Part shown: piece after piece, positions 1 to 8,417 of the stretch
How the letters are laid out: each line of letters starts with the position of its first letter
Numbering within the stretch: the stretch's first letter is position 1
DNA from: Clostridia bacterium
GTDB taxonomy: Bacteria > Bacillota > Clostridia > UBA1212 > UBA1255
Reading direction: 5' to 3'
DNA length: 40,970 nucleotides
Assembly: GCA_017935905.1 (NCBI GenBank)
Contig: JAGBGO010000068.1
Span: forward strand, 1-40,970
Made by a program: the position numbers and the translations under genes
Notes under the pieces: generated by a model
Seen by the model: the letters and a program-made list of their open reading frames with translations, nothing else
The model's database searches: none
What the model was told of the DNA's origin: nothing

Positions 1-75
1 AGAATATTTGCCATGGACGAATACTTAGAACGGGAGGTGGCCATCAAGAAACACATAAAACTACTTGTTGCTTGA
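1..75 (+). pseudogene. Ser/Thr protein kinase remnant (partial at window edge)
   Basis: Frame 1 reads from the window edge to a TGA at 73-75 and ends in RIFAMDEYLEREVAIKKHI plus a few residues. This matches the start of a Hanks-type kinase fold, where the D-x-x-L-x-R-x-VAIK stretch carries the ATP-binding lysine of subdomain II. In an intact kinase about 220 more residues would follow, but here the frame stops nine residues after the VAIK lysine. I infer a decayed or truncated kinase whose upstream part lies outside the window. The similarity is short, so chance is possible. From 76 to 193 I see no gene. Confidence 0.4.
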
Positions 76-193
76 TTCTACACATACTATGTCGGTGATA
101 TTTTGACAGATTTGAATTTACACACAATTTAGGACTTGACTTCGTGAAACATACATTTAAGCAAATTGCGACCTTGGTACTTCTAAACCCATT

Positions 194-697
194 TTACCGA
201 TTCAGCCACCAAATGCCGAAATTCAGATATCCGGCAAACGCCACCCACAGGGCGTAAGGAATCTGCAAGTACGCCGCCGTCTTAGAGAACTTGCGGTATG
301 CCAAGATGGTGCCCACAATTAAGAACAAGAGCACAAGGAGCCACACAAAAGCGAACAAGAACCAGCGCAAATTAAAGAACAAAATACTCCAAGCAAAGTT
401 GAAAGCAAGGCTGGCAAGATAGAAGGATAAACCTTGTTCCCACATTTTACTTTTAATGGCGCCCTCGCCCACCGGGCGGACAATCCAGTACAAACCGAAA
501 CTCACGCCCATCAGCACGTATAGAATGGTCCACGCTACGGGGAAAAGCCACGAAGGGGGCGCCAGGGGCGGCTGCTTCAATTCTTTGTAAATATCCATAT
601 TGCCCATGGTAAGGAAAGCGGACAGACCGCCCACCGCCAAGGGTAGTAGAATGGAGAGGGAAAAAAGTTTTAAATAGGATTTTGTTTTCTTGCGCAC
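194..697 (-). CDS. tspO: TspO/MBR family membrane protein
   Basis: A 167-residue integral membrane protein of the TspO/MBR (tryptophan-rich sensory protein) family, which binds porphyrins and related ligands in the membrane. Five hydrophobic helices are visible, with the family signatures PPLAPPSWLFPVAWTILY (around residues 43-60), LAFNFAWSILFF in the third to fourth helix and PYALWVAFAGYLNFGIW at the C-terminus. Length is normal for the family. The start is a GTG at 695-697 preceded by GTGAGGT, eight bases upstream. A TATAAT-like -10 lies at 727-732 with a poor -35. It is a single gene, separated from the upstream hydrogenase operon by a strong terminator. Confidence 0.93.
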   Translation of the reverse strand: MRKKTKSYLKLFSLSILLPLAVGGLSAFLTMGNMDIYKELKQPPLAPPSWLFPVAWTILYVLMGVSFGLYWIVRPVGEGAIKSKMWEQGLSFYLASLAFNFAWSILFFNLRWFLFAFVWLLVLLFLIVGTILAYRKFSKTAAYLQIPYALWVAFAGYLNFGIWWLNR

Positions 698-790
698 GGA
701 TAAGACCTCACTGTTATAGAAGTTTTATTATATCTATGCGCATTTTGAAAGAAAATATACTAAATTCCTTTGAGCGGGATCTAATTTGGT

Positions 791-813
791 AAAAAGCGGG
801 GTCTAGACCCCGC
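791..813 (-). terminator. Intrinsic terminator of the hydrogenase operon
   Basis: A perfect 18-base palindrome, GCGGGGTCTAGACCCCGC (796-813), is followed on the minus strand by five T residues (791-795). It lies about 40 bases after the stop of the 853-2268 gene and insulates tspO. Part of the palindrome (GGGGTCTA) also occurs once more on the minus strand, just upstream at about 826-833. Confidence 0.85.
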
Positions 814-852
814 AAATGTTTTAATTAGACCCCGGGTTGGATTACCGCTGTC

Positions 853-2268
853 TCACAAAGCCGAAATAGCATCCGAAATCGACCTTTCCAGCGCTTCCGC
901 TCCGTATTTATCCACTTCCGTTTTACTCTTGTCGCCGTGGGTTAAACAGCCGGCACCGCCGATGCAGCCGCCCACGCAGGCCATACCTTCAATGAAATTG
1001 GCATCCAGCAAGTTCTTGCTCTTCTTAAGCAGCGCCAGGCGGCACTCTTCGATGCCGTCGCAGGCGCAGGGATTCAGTTCAAAATCATCCAAGCCCTGCT
1101 CTTTTAAAGCTTGGCGCACTGCGTCCGTCAGGCCGCCGCTGCGGGCAAAAATGCGGCCGAAATATGAAGCGTGATTCAAAGGTGCTTCCGCAAGTTCCGT
1201 AATTTCAATATCGCGGCTGTCGAACAGTGCTTGCAATTCTTCAAAAGTCAGCACCGCGTCTACGTAGGGTTTCACCGTATCCAAACGGGCTTCTGCTTTC
1301 TTTGCCGTGCAAGGACCGATGAATACGACTTTCGCCGAAGGGTCCCCCTCCTTGATATATTTGGAAATTTCTGCCATAGGTGACAAATTGTGAGAAATAT
1401 GCTGGGCAAGATTGGGGAAGGCCGTCTTTACGTACTGAACAAAAGCCGGACAGCAGGAACTGGTTAAGAACCCTTTCTCCGTCAGCTCTTTGGCTTCCTT
1501 CATAGCCACCATATCGGCACCCAGCGCCGCTTCCGTAACCTTGCAAAAACCAAGAGTGTGAAGGCCGCTGATCACTTGACCTAATTTAGCATAAGAGAAC
1601 TGGCTGGAAATAGAAGGGGCCACCACGGCGTACACACGTTGTTCCGGGTCCGAAGCCGCCTTCTTCAGCATTTCAACCACTTGCAGGATATACGAACGGT
1701 CCGTAACAGCACCAAAGGGGCATTGATATACACACGCGCCGCAGGACGTGCATTTCTCGTAATCAATGCTGGCAGCTTGTTCTTCATTAATGGAAATTGC
1801 TTTGATCTTGCAAGCCATCTGGCAAGGCCGCTTGCGGTTGATGATAGCAGAATAAGGGCAAACTTTTGCACACAAGCCACACTCTACACATTTACTTTTC
1901 TCAATGTGGGCCACGTGATTCTGGTCGAACGTAATAGCCCCTTTCTTGCAGGCATCTTCACAGCGGTGTGCCAAACAGCCGCGGCACATATCCGTAACCG
2001 TGTAGCCGGCAGCGGGACACTCGTCGCAAGCGATATCAATCACTTCGATAATGTGCCCGTCATCCCCATCCATGGCAATTTGGATACGCTCTGCTAAGAT
2101 TGCTCGTTCTTTGTAAACGCAGCAACGCATGGTGGAAGTCTTCCCCGGTACAATTTTCTTAGGGATATCCACAATATGTTCTAGAAGTGTTCCGTTCCAG
2201 GCTTCTTTCGCAACCTCGCGAAGCACTTTATATTTCAAATGCTGTACTTTTGTATCAAACTTTCGCAT
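853..2268 (-). CDS. [FeFe]-hydrogenase, group B-like, with N-terminal Fe-S clusters
   Basis: A 471-residue monomeric [FeFe]-hydrogenase. The N-terminal half has Cys-rich segments (around 81-107) and two ferredoxin-type CX2CX2CX3C motifs (about 127-137 and 173-183) that would wire electrons to the active site. The H-cluster domain has the three signatures: TSSCCPA (269-275), GPCTAKKAEA (318-327) and EGMACVGGC (427-435). All four cluster cysteines, the candidate proton-relay cysteine in L1 and the L3 methionine are kept, so catalysis is plausible; the L2 methionine of well-studied enzymes is replaced by Gly. The L2/L3 form and the N-terminal layout point to group B rather than the classical group A, which I infer from motifs only. 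ATG start with AAGGAG at the right distance. It is the last gene of a three-gene operon. Confidence 0.9.
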   Translation of the reverse strand: MRKFDTKVQHLKYKVLREVAKEAWNGTLLEHIVDIPKKIVPGKTSTMRCCVYKERAILAERIQIAMDGDDGHIIEVIDIACDECPAAGYTVTDMCRGCLAHRCEDACKKGAITFDQNHVAHIEKSKCVECGLCAKVCPYSAIINRKRPCQMACKIKAISINEEQAASIDYEKCTSCGACVYQCPFGAVTDRSYILQVVEMLKKAASDPEQRVYAVVAPSISSQFSYAKLGQVISGLHTLGFCKVTEAALGADMVAMKEAKELTEKGFLTSSCCPAFVQYVKTAFPNLAQHISHNLSPMAEISKYIKEGDPSAKVVFIGPCTAKKAEARLDTVKPYVDAVLTFEELQALFDSRDIEITELAEAPLNHASYFGRIFARSGGLTDAVRQALKEQGLDDFELNPCACDGIEECRLALLKKSKNLLDANFIEGMACVGGCIGGAGCLTHGDKSKTEVDKYGAEALERSISDAISAL

Positions 2269-2298
2269 TCTTCAATCTCCTTATCTGCTCAATACAAT

Positions 2299-3471
2299 TT
2301 AATAATAACTCACTTTAACTTTCTTTCCCATTTGACGCAAACATTTAGAAAGTTCTTCCACTAAATTCATCTTTAAATTAAAACTCATAGGATTATCCGA
2401 ATTTTGATGCGCAGGATTCATAGCTTTTCCCACAAAGAAGTTAATGTCCGTGGCCTTTTCAAAGAGCAAGCGGCAAATTTGGGAGGCTCCATCCTTCCTG
2501 AAACTCCATTCTTCATATAAAGCATTCTCCTCGATATAATCCCGGGCATATTCCAGCACCTTAGAAATGGTGACCACACCTTCCGTGACCAAATCCACCC
2601 CTTCGATTCGGGCAATGGGCGGTACGTCAGCGCATTCAAAATCAAAACTGGTAATCAATGGCTTACGCAAATATTTTGCTGCAATCGATGAAGTAGTTCC
2701 GCCGCAGATAATATGCTTCCCGGCTTTAGAGAAGAACAAAGACATCATACGGTCACAGTCATCTCGATTAGAGGGCGGTCCAAACAAAATACTCACAGGT
2801 TCACGTTTGCGAACCTGCACCACGCAAGCAGTAGCATCGTCTCCCGGTTTGCCGTCATATAACTTATTGCACTCATCTACTAAGATAGTAGATAAAGTCT
2901 TTGCCGTGTACCCTGCAGGCGTCAAAGCCTCCACGAAACTGACAATATCTTCCCGTTTCCAGCCGAAATTGTACGCCGTACCATTTCCCGCATGAGGACA
3001 TCCGTCGCTCATAGCCACCAACAAATCCCCTTCTTCTAAGGCAATCACACTCTTATAAATCTTCTTGCCACCAATAATTTGCTCTGTCTTCGGGTAGTCG
3101 TAATTGGACTCTCCCCGAATAAAGATTACATGGGGATTGTCGTACTGAATCAGTTCCACCGTTTCATTATGGATTAGGTGAAGAATGGTAAAAGTGGAAT
3201 AAGCCACCCCTCGCACGGAACAAACCGGCAAAGTAGCTGCAATCGTCTCTACACATTCCTCAATCGGTAGGCCCGCTGCTACCATCGTAGAGATAATCTT
3301 AGAAGTCAGTGTTGACAAGATACTCGCTTTGACACCGCTTCCAAGACCGTCTGCTAACACAATTACGCTAGAATTCTCATCTTGTTCAGCAACGTCCACG
3401 TGATCGCCACAAAGTTGCTCACCAACGTGATGAATGCTCTTATATCCGATATCCACACATAAATCATTCAT
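2299..3471 (-). CDS. SpoIIE/PP2C-type serine phosphatase
   Basis: A 390-residue protein with a SpoIIE-like PP2C phosphatase domain in its first 220 residues. The metal-binding motifs are visible as LADGLGSGVKA (about 40-50), MSDGCPHAG (about 155-163) and GDDATACVV (about 207-215). The remaining 170 residues form a second region with a Gly-rich ICGGTTSSIAAKYL segment that I do not recognise; it seems to be a companion domain of phosphatases linked to sensory hydrogenases. No membrane segment. Its start overlaps the end of the PAS-hydrogenase gene by eight bases, so translation is probably coupled. The likely role is to relay the signal of that hydrogenase by dephosphorylating an unknown partner. 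Confidence 0.87.
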   Translation of the reverse strand: MNDLCVDIGYKSIHHVGEQLCGDHVDVAEQDENSSVIVLADGLGSGVKASILSTLTSKIISTMVAAGLPIEECVETIAATLPVCSVRGVAYSTFTILHLIHNETVELIQYDNPHVIFIRGESNYDYPKTEQIIGGKKIYKSVIALEEGDLLVAMSDGCPHAGNGTAYNFGWKREDIVSFVEALTPAGYTAKTLSTILVDECNKLYDGKPGDDATACVVQVRKREPVSILFGPPSNRDDCDRMMSLFFSKAGKHIICGGTTSSIAAKYLRKPLITSFDFECADVPPIARIEGVDLVTEGVVTISKVLEYARDYIEENALYEEWSFRKDGASQICRLLFEKATDINFFVGKAMNPAHQNSDNPMSFNLKMNLVEELSKCLRQMGKKVKVSYY

Positions 3472-5140
3472 CCGAGATAGACTCCTTTAACTTAGCAAGT
3501 GCAATCTTGGTTTCTGCCGCCGTCTCGCCCAGCAATGATGCAATTTCCTGGACAATGCGCATCTGTTTATCCACCACTTTGTCCGCAACTTCCACGGTCT
3601 GACGGCTGATACTTTCTTTCCGTTCCCGCTCATACTCTTCGTCGGTCACGTCACGCATAATACCTACCAACATACGAGACTCCCGATCATACACCACTGT
3701 TTGCTCCACGTACCGCTGATATTCTGCCAAATACAAACGTTGATCTCGTATAGCACGTCCGGTTTGAAGCACCTTCATAAAAGGCAACGGATCCAAAATT
3801 CGTACCACTTGCTCCCCAAGTACATCTGAGCTTGCCCGAATATTCATAATCTTCCGCGCAGCCTCATTAATCTGCTGCACTTCCAGCATTTCGTTCAGTA
3901 CAATCAAGCCGTTGGGTGTATTCTTAACGATGGTATCAGAGAAACTCTCCGCTTTATCTTTAAGGAAGGGCAAACACATAGAGATTTCCGCTTTCCCCTG
4001 GCAAATCGCGATTGCCTTCTCCCGGCAAGTGTTGTAGCCACAAGTGCCGCAATTCAGCTCTTGAGAAGGTTTAAACTTACCCATCTGGCGAAGTACGCCG
4101 TTAATTTCAGCTTCTGTGGGCATAGGCAAACGATGCTCGATAGGGGTAAAATGCTTCTTTAGCGTCAGTGCATCCGGTTGTGCCACGGCAAAATCTTCTT
4201 TACCGGCATATTGGGCAATACTTGCGTAATCCCGAATAGGCGAACGATGAAATTTCTCCATAACAGGACCACCAATACAGCTTCCGCTGCAAGCAGACAT
4301 CTCAATAAAGCAGTGGTGAATCTTGCCCCTTTCAATATCTTTAAGTGCCGCGACGCAGTTCTCTACACCGTCTAACGCAATGTAGGTATATCCTTCGATT
4401 GCCGGCTCCATAGTCTTCAATATGCCTCCGGTAGTTGGGAAGAAACGGGCTCTGCTGTTGGGATCTTCATCCATTTTACCCGAAAGCTGAATGCCCTCAT
4501 CCTGCAGCCATTGGGTCAGTTCCTCAAAGGTGAGAACAGCATCGACCGTGCCTTCGTAATATTCAGCCTCATCCTTCTTAGCAACGCACGGTCCGATAAA
4601 TACCGTCTTGGCATCAGGATGCCGCCGTTTGATATCCTGGCAGTGAGCAAACATTGGAGACATCACGTCTGCCAAATAGTGTAAACTGTCCGGAAAATAC
4701 TTTTGAATTAGCAAATTAACGGAATGACAGCAAGAGGAAATGATAATATCCCGATTATCTTCCCGAAGCATCCGCTCGTATTCGGTCTTGACAATGGTGG
4801 CACCCACGGCAGTTTCTTCCACACCGGCAAAACCCAGTTTCATCAAAGTATTTCGCATACTATCAATACCTACGCCGTCATAATTGGCAACGAACGAGGG
4901 TGCTAAACTTACGTACACAGGGAGTCCGCTTTGAAGAAACACCCGTACTTTCTCCCGTTCGTCCACAATTTCTTTGGCATTCTGGGGACATACCACAAAG
5001 CACTGACCGCACAAAATACATTCATTACCAATAATGTGGGCTTGGTTACCGGAGAAGCGAATCGCCTTCACGGGACAGTGACGAATACATTTATAACAAT
5101 TCTTACAGTTAGATTTCTTTAATACCAAACAATTCGGCAT
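3464..5140 (-). CDS. Sensory-type [FeFe]-hydrogenase with PAS domain (HydS-like)
   Basis: A 558-residue protein. Order of parts: two ferredoxin clusters (CX2CX2CX3C at about 12-22 and 41-51), the H-cluster domain (about 70-320), a Cys cluster starting ELNCGTCGYNTC (about 361-372), a PAS domain (about 400-505) and a helical tail. H-cluster signatures are SSCCHS (135-140), GPCVAKKDEA (183-192) and EMSACSGSC (280-288). The methionines that line the active site of catalytic enzymes are replaced by Gly in L2 and Ser in L3, substitutions I recall for sensory group C enzymes. Fusion to PAS and linkage to a PP2C phosphatase support H2 or redox sensing. The frame is open upstream to a TTG at 5230, but AAGGGGAG lies seven bases before the ATG at 5140, so that start is used. 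Confidence 0.88.
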   Translation of the reverse strand: MPNCLVLKKSNCKNCYKCIRHCPVKAIRFSGNQAHIIGNECILCGQCFVVCPQNAKEIVDEREKVRVFLQSGLPVYVSLAPSFVANYDGVGIDSMRNTLMKLGFAGVEETAVGATIVKTEYERMLREDNRDIIISSCCHSVNLLIQKYFPDSLHYLADVMSPMFAHCQDIKRRHPDAKTVFIGPCVAKKDEAEYYEGTVDAVLTFEELTQWLQDEGIQLSGKMDEDPNSRARFFPTTGGILKTMEPAIEGYTYIALDGVENCVAALKDIERGKIHHCFIEMSACSGSCIGGPVMEKFHRSPIRDYASIAQYAGKEDFAVAQPDALTLKKHFTPIEHRLPMPTEAEINGVLRQMGKFKPSQELNCGTCGYNTCREKAIAICQGKAEISMCLPFLKDKAESFSDTIVKNTPNGLIVLNEMLEVQQINEAARKIMNIRASSDVLGEQVVRILDPLPFMKVLQTGRAIRDQRLYLAEYQRYVEQTVVYDRESRMLVGIMRDVTDEEYERERKESISRQTVEVADKVVDKQMRIVQEIASLLGETAAETKIALAKLKESISDE

Positions 5141-5180
5141 GTATGTACTCCCCTTTCCATAAATAGTTATATCATATTTC

Positions 5181-5224
5181 AAGGCAAAAAGAAAGACGGA
5201 AATAAGTAGAAACTTATTTCCGTC
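5181..5224 (-). terminator. Intrinsic terminator after the glycosidase gene
   Basis: A perfect 13-bp stem, GACGGAAATAAGT with ACTTATTTCCGTC (5195-5207 and 5212-5224), has a 4-base loop and is followed on the minus strand by a T-rich run (5181-5194). It sits 12 bases after the glycosidase stop and separates it from the hydrogenase operon. Confidence 0.9.
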
Positions 5225-5235
5225 CGTCAATAGAA

Positions 5236-8200
5236 TTACCCTATTACGGCAATTTCCACGTCACCCAAACGGCTTTCCACAAAGCGATAGTCATCATCCC
5301 ACATATCGCCTACGGTAACGAAGTGTTGCGGGCCCAAAGCATCGATGATTTCCGGCACCATGTGAAGGGGACCGAACATATTTCTTCTGGAAGGAACCAG
5401 CGTTACTTCCACGCCTTTTCCCGCCTGCACGTAATCGGTAACGTCCGCTTCGTAAGGATTCCACGCAAGAACCTTTTCGGCTTTCTCACCGGCAGCGCCG
5501 ACTTTTGCCAAAGAGCCCCGGAAGTCCTTCGCCCGAAGTACCACACGTTGTCCCGGCTCCACGATGGGGAATGCGGATGTGGGGATAAGATAAGAAATAC
5601 AACCTGTATAGAACGGCAAGTTTGCCGTCTTTAATTCGCCGCCGTCAATCCGATCCGGCAATGTGGTCAATGTCGCCGTATGACCTTCGATCGTCACACC
5701 GAAATCACCTACCAGGTAAATAGCTTCAATATTGGTGGTGCGGCGGAAGGCCGTCTTCATCACAATTTCATTCTTGCCGGATTGAATCAAGCCTGCCGGT
5801 ACTTTCAGCTTCTTAAAGCAGATATCAATCCAGAAATCCTCCGGATTCTCGCAAACAAGCGCCGTGCCGTTTAAAGAATAGTGGCACAGATCCGGACGCT
5901 CTACAGCCAAATAGCAATCGTTTGCGGGCACTTGATCTACGTAGAAAGTAAAACGAAGTTCTGCATCGCCGTAAACTTGATCATCGTTTAATTTAGAATA
6001 CCAGGGCTGAAGCATATTGCCGCTTCTGGGCTCAATGCCTACCAAGGCGCGAATGCTTTGGTCTACTTTCAGCACTTCTTTCGCCGGCTGCCAATCTCCA
6101 TTTTGGAAGCGGTATTCTGCAAAATCCAGCACGCATACGTTCTGCTCATCCAAGCGGTACGTGTAAGGGCCTGCAAAAGTGGAAGTTTCCACGCAAGCCG
6201 CTTCTTTGCGGGTAGGAATTGTTTCATCTTTCACCGGGTTAAATACGAAGATCTTCTCCCCTGCAGGTTCAATATCGAAGGGCAGTACAATTTCAGGCTC
6301 CGTGGCTGTAATTTCCACGTTAAAGCGCTTGCCGTCTGCCAAACACCATTCTTGGGCGTAGGCAGTCTTGCTGAGGAATCCGCCGGCATCATCCGAAAGT
6401 ATCAAGCGAAGATCCTTGCCACCCACTTCATATTGGGTATTCAGCAACGCCACGTACAAATTGCCCGTATCTTCATCATAGCGGGCTTGGGCACAAATAC
6501 CGGTTTGATCGGCACCTTGTGCGTCCGTCACCCGAAGGGAGAATCCACCCGGCGTGCGAAGGGCACCCACCAGGGCTTCCCGGGTAAAAGGCACGCAAAC
6601 GGCTCCCTGCATCCGGGTGAGTGCGGTAACTTCCTCCGAAAGTTCGGAATCCATATAAGTAGGCAACTCCCCTGCAAAGATCACTTTGCCGCCGGCTTCC
6701 ATAAATTCCTTCAGAAGACGGCAGGTAGAACTTCTTAAAGTCTCTGCACCGCTAACCACCACAGTTTTGTAATCCGCAAGACCCACGCGAAGGACAGCGC
6801 CCTCTCCCGTGTTCTCTACGCGGCTTAAACGGGACATCAGTTCTTCGTAGTGCCGCTCCAAGCCTTTACAATGGGGATCGTTGGTATAAATCCAATCTGC
6901 CCAGCCAATAAACATCCGTGCCCAAAGGGTTTCTACGGGGTTGATCACCAGTACGTCGCAAAGGGGACGGCCCTGGCTCATCACAAAGCCGAAACGGGCA
7001 AAATAGGTCTCTACAAAGTTGTAGTCCTTGTAGTAGGTGGACTGATGCAGAATACTTGCAGGATAGTCTCGCTTACATTCACCTTCCATGGTATACCAAG
7101 AAAGGTGGGGGCATCTCAAATTGATTCCGAACAGCGCCTGCCAGTCACCCATGGCCTTGTGGCCCTTGAAATCAAACTCCCAACTGGTACAACCGTATAG
7201 TTCAGAAAGAAGTCTCTTCTTCCCTAACTGGCGGCAACTGGAAGCCAGTTGCTTTACGATCCAATGGCGATCATTGCCCTTAAACAATACGTCTACGCCG
7301 GGAAGTCCCATATACTCGTAGGTACGCATCATAGAGCCCTGAGGCACGGTCTGGCTGGACAGGAAATCTTCATGCAGCACGTGGCCGGTAAGTTGCATAT
7401 TGTGTTCTTCGCTCCAATCATTCATAGGACCGATAAAGCGCTCTAAGAACAAAGCGTTGCCCAGGTCTACGTAGTCGTGCTTCACCCGCACCAGCTCCGC
7501 ACCGGCTTTCTTATAGAACAATTCAGGAAGCAAAGGAAGAGCATCGTAGCCGTAGCGCTTCTTAAATTCGTCGAAGATATCTTCCGTAAAACGGATGGAA
7601 CACGTGCGCAGATTTCCGTTTCTGCCCAGGTCGTCCAGCAAGTGGCCGCAGTGGGGTTCGTCGGTAAAAATGCCTTTAATGGTGGTGCCCATTCTATCGC
7701 CGCAATGTTTCTGATACGCTTCGTGGGTGACTTCAATAAACTTCTCGGTGGCCTCACGGCTTAAAGTGTTTAAGTAAGTAGCACCGTTATATACGCTCTG
7801 CGGAATGGCCAGCATCACACGAAATACCAGTACTTTCCAGTCTGCCGGAATGTCTTTAGGAAGGGGCTCGCCCACTTTCAGTTGTTTATATGCAGAAACT
7901 GTCACGCCGTCAATTTGGCCGGCAAAAACAGCGTAATCTTCTTGAGAAGGTACGTATTCATCCACAGGTGTTTCAATCAGTACCAAGGAACGAATGCGAT
8001 ATTGAGGATCTCTTGTGGCAATACCGCCGGCACTGCCGGACGGCCACCAGTCCTCATCGTAAAGCCAGGCTTCCATATCTTCCTCTACGCCGGCATCCGT
8101 TACCGCATTGATCAAACGGAACCATTCATCTCCCAAGTATTCCGTTGCCAAACCGGTACGGGAGTGCATAAAGAAACCGCCGAAGCCCATTTCTTTCAAA

Positions 8201-8319
8201 ATCTTCATTTGTCTGATTAGTTCATCTTCCTTCAGGTCTCCGTTCCAGGACCAGAAAGGCATCCCCCGAAATTCTTTGCCGGGATTCTTAAATTGCGTCA
8301 ACACTTGTTCTTTCTCCAT
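5236..8319 (-). CDS. GH106-like glycoside hydrolase (large, cytoplasmic)
   Basis: A 1027-residue protein that opens with the pattern FKNPGKEFRGMPFWSWNGDL, followed by GFGGFFMHSRTGL and LYDEDWWPSG. This is the recognisable N-terminus of the broad GH106-like family (PF17132-type), which includes alpha-L-rhamnosidases and many uncharacterised plant-glycan enzymes. Acidic candidates for catalysis occur in GIFTDEPHCGH (about 214-224) and LLSELYGCTSWEF (about 367-379). The last 250 residues look like beta-sandwich carbohydrate-binding modules (ELRFTFYVDQVPANDCYLAVE). No signal peptide is visible, so it probably acts on imported oligosaccharides. ATG preceded by AAAGGAGTT. The RpiB-like isomerase gene lies upstream on the same strand, suggesting shared sugar use. 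The exact substrate cannot be told. Confidence 0.8.
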   Translation of the reverse strand: MEKEQVLTQFKNPGKEFRGMPFWSWNGDLKEDELIRQMKILKEMGFGGFFMHSRTGLATEYLGDEWFRLINAVTDAGVEEDMEAWLYDEDWWPSGSAGGIATRDPQYRIRSLVLIETPVDEYVPSQEDYAVFAGQIDGVTVSAYKQLKVGEPLPKDIPADWKVLVFRVMLAIPQSVYNGATYLNTLSREATEKFIEVTHEAYQKHCGDRMGTTIKGIFTDEPHCGHLLDDLGRNGNLRTCSIRFTEDIFDEFKKRYGYDALPLLPELFYKKAGAELVRVKHDYVDLGNALFLERFIGPMNDWSEEHNMQLTGHVLHEDFLSSQTVPQGSMMRTYEYMGLPGVDVLFKGNDRHWIVKQLASSCRQLGKKRLLSELYGCTSWEFDFKGHKAMGDWQALFGINLRCPHLSWYTMEGECKRDYPASILHQSTYYKDYNFVETYFARFGFVMSQGRPLCDVLVINPVETLWARMFIGWADWIYTNDPHCKGLERHYEELMSRLSRVENTGEGAVLRVGLADYKTVVVSGAETLRSSTCRLLKEFMEAGGKVIFAGELPTYMDSELSEEVTALTRMQGAVCVPFTREALVGALRTPGGFSLRVTDAQGADQTGICAQARYDEDTGNLYVALLNTQYEVGGKDLRLILSDDAGGFLSKTAYAQEWCLADGKRFNVEITATEPEIVLPFDIEPAGEKIFVFNPVKDETIPTRKEAACVETSTFAGPYTYRLDEQNVCVLDFAEYRFQNGDWQPAKEVLKVDQSIRALVGIEPRSGNMLQPWYSKLNDDQVYGDAELRFTFYVDQVPANDCYLAVERPDLCHYSLNGTALVCENPEDFWIDICFKKLKVPAGLIQSGKNEIVMKTAFRRTTNIEAIYLVGDFGVTIEGHTATLTTLPDRIDGGELKTANLPFYTGCISYLIPTSAFPIVEPGQRVVLRAKDFRGSLAKVGAAGEKAEKVLAWNPYEADVTDYVQAGKGVEVTLVPSRRNMFGPLHMVPEIIDALGPQHFVTVGDMWDDDYRFVESRLGDVEIAVIG

Positions 8320-8355
8320 GAGACAGAACTCCTTTCGGATTTTTATAAATACAGC

Positions 8356-8389
8356 ACCGGCTCACTCCCCTGTGGGGAAATAAGCCGGT
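8356..8389 (-). terminator. Two-part hairpin between isomerase and glycosidase genes
   Basis: An outer stem ACCGGCT/AGCCGGT (8356-8362 and 8383-8389) encloses a CCCC-TGT-GGGG stem (8367-8377). It lies in the 98-base gap between the isomerase stop (8418) and the glycosidase start (8319). The following T-run on the minus strand is poor, so this may be a weak terminator, an attenuator that lowers glycosidase expression, or an RNA-stability element. Confidence 0.5.
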
Positions 8390-8417
8390 TGTTTTGTCAA
8401 ATTATGGATTTATCGAC

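Noticed and set aside
100-190. TTGACA and TTGACT boxes on the plus strand before tspO
   Set aside because: Neither has an acceptable -10 at 16-18 bases, and no plus-strand gene follows.
1639-2097. 152-codon plus-strand frame over the hydrogenase Fe-S domain
   Set aside because: Antisense shadow; the minus-strand frame encodes clear ferredoxin motifs.
5141-5230. TTG-initiated N-terminal extension of the PAS-hydrogenase
   Set aside because: It starts beside and runs through the terminator stem at 5195-5224 and lacks a ribosome site; the ATG at 5140 has a strong one.
6058-6738. A 226-codon plus-strand open frame inside the glycosidase gene
   Set aside because: It lies wholly antisense to a well-supported gene, has no ribosome site and its translation has no recognisable domain; a shadow of codon bias.
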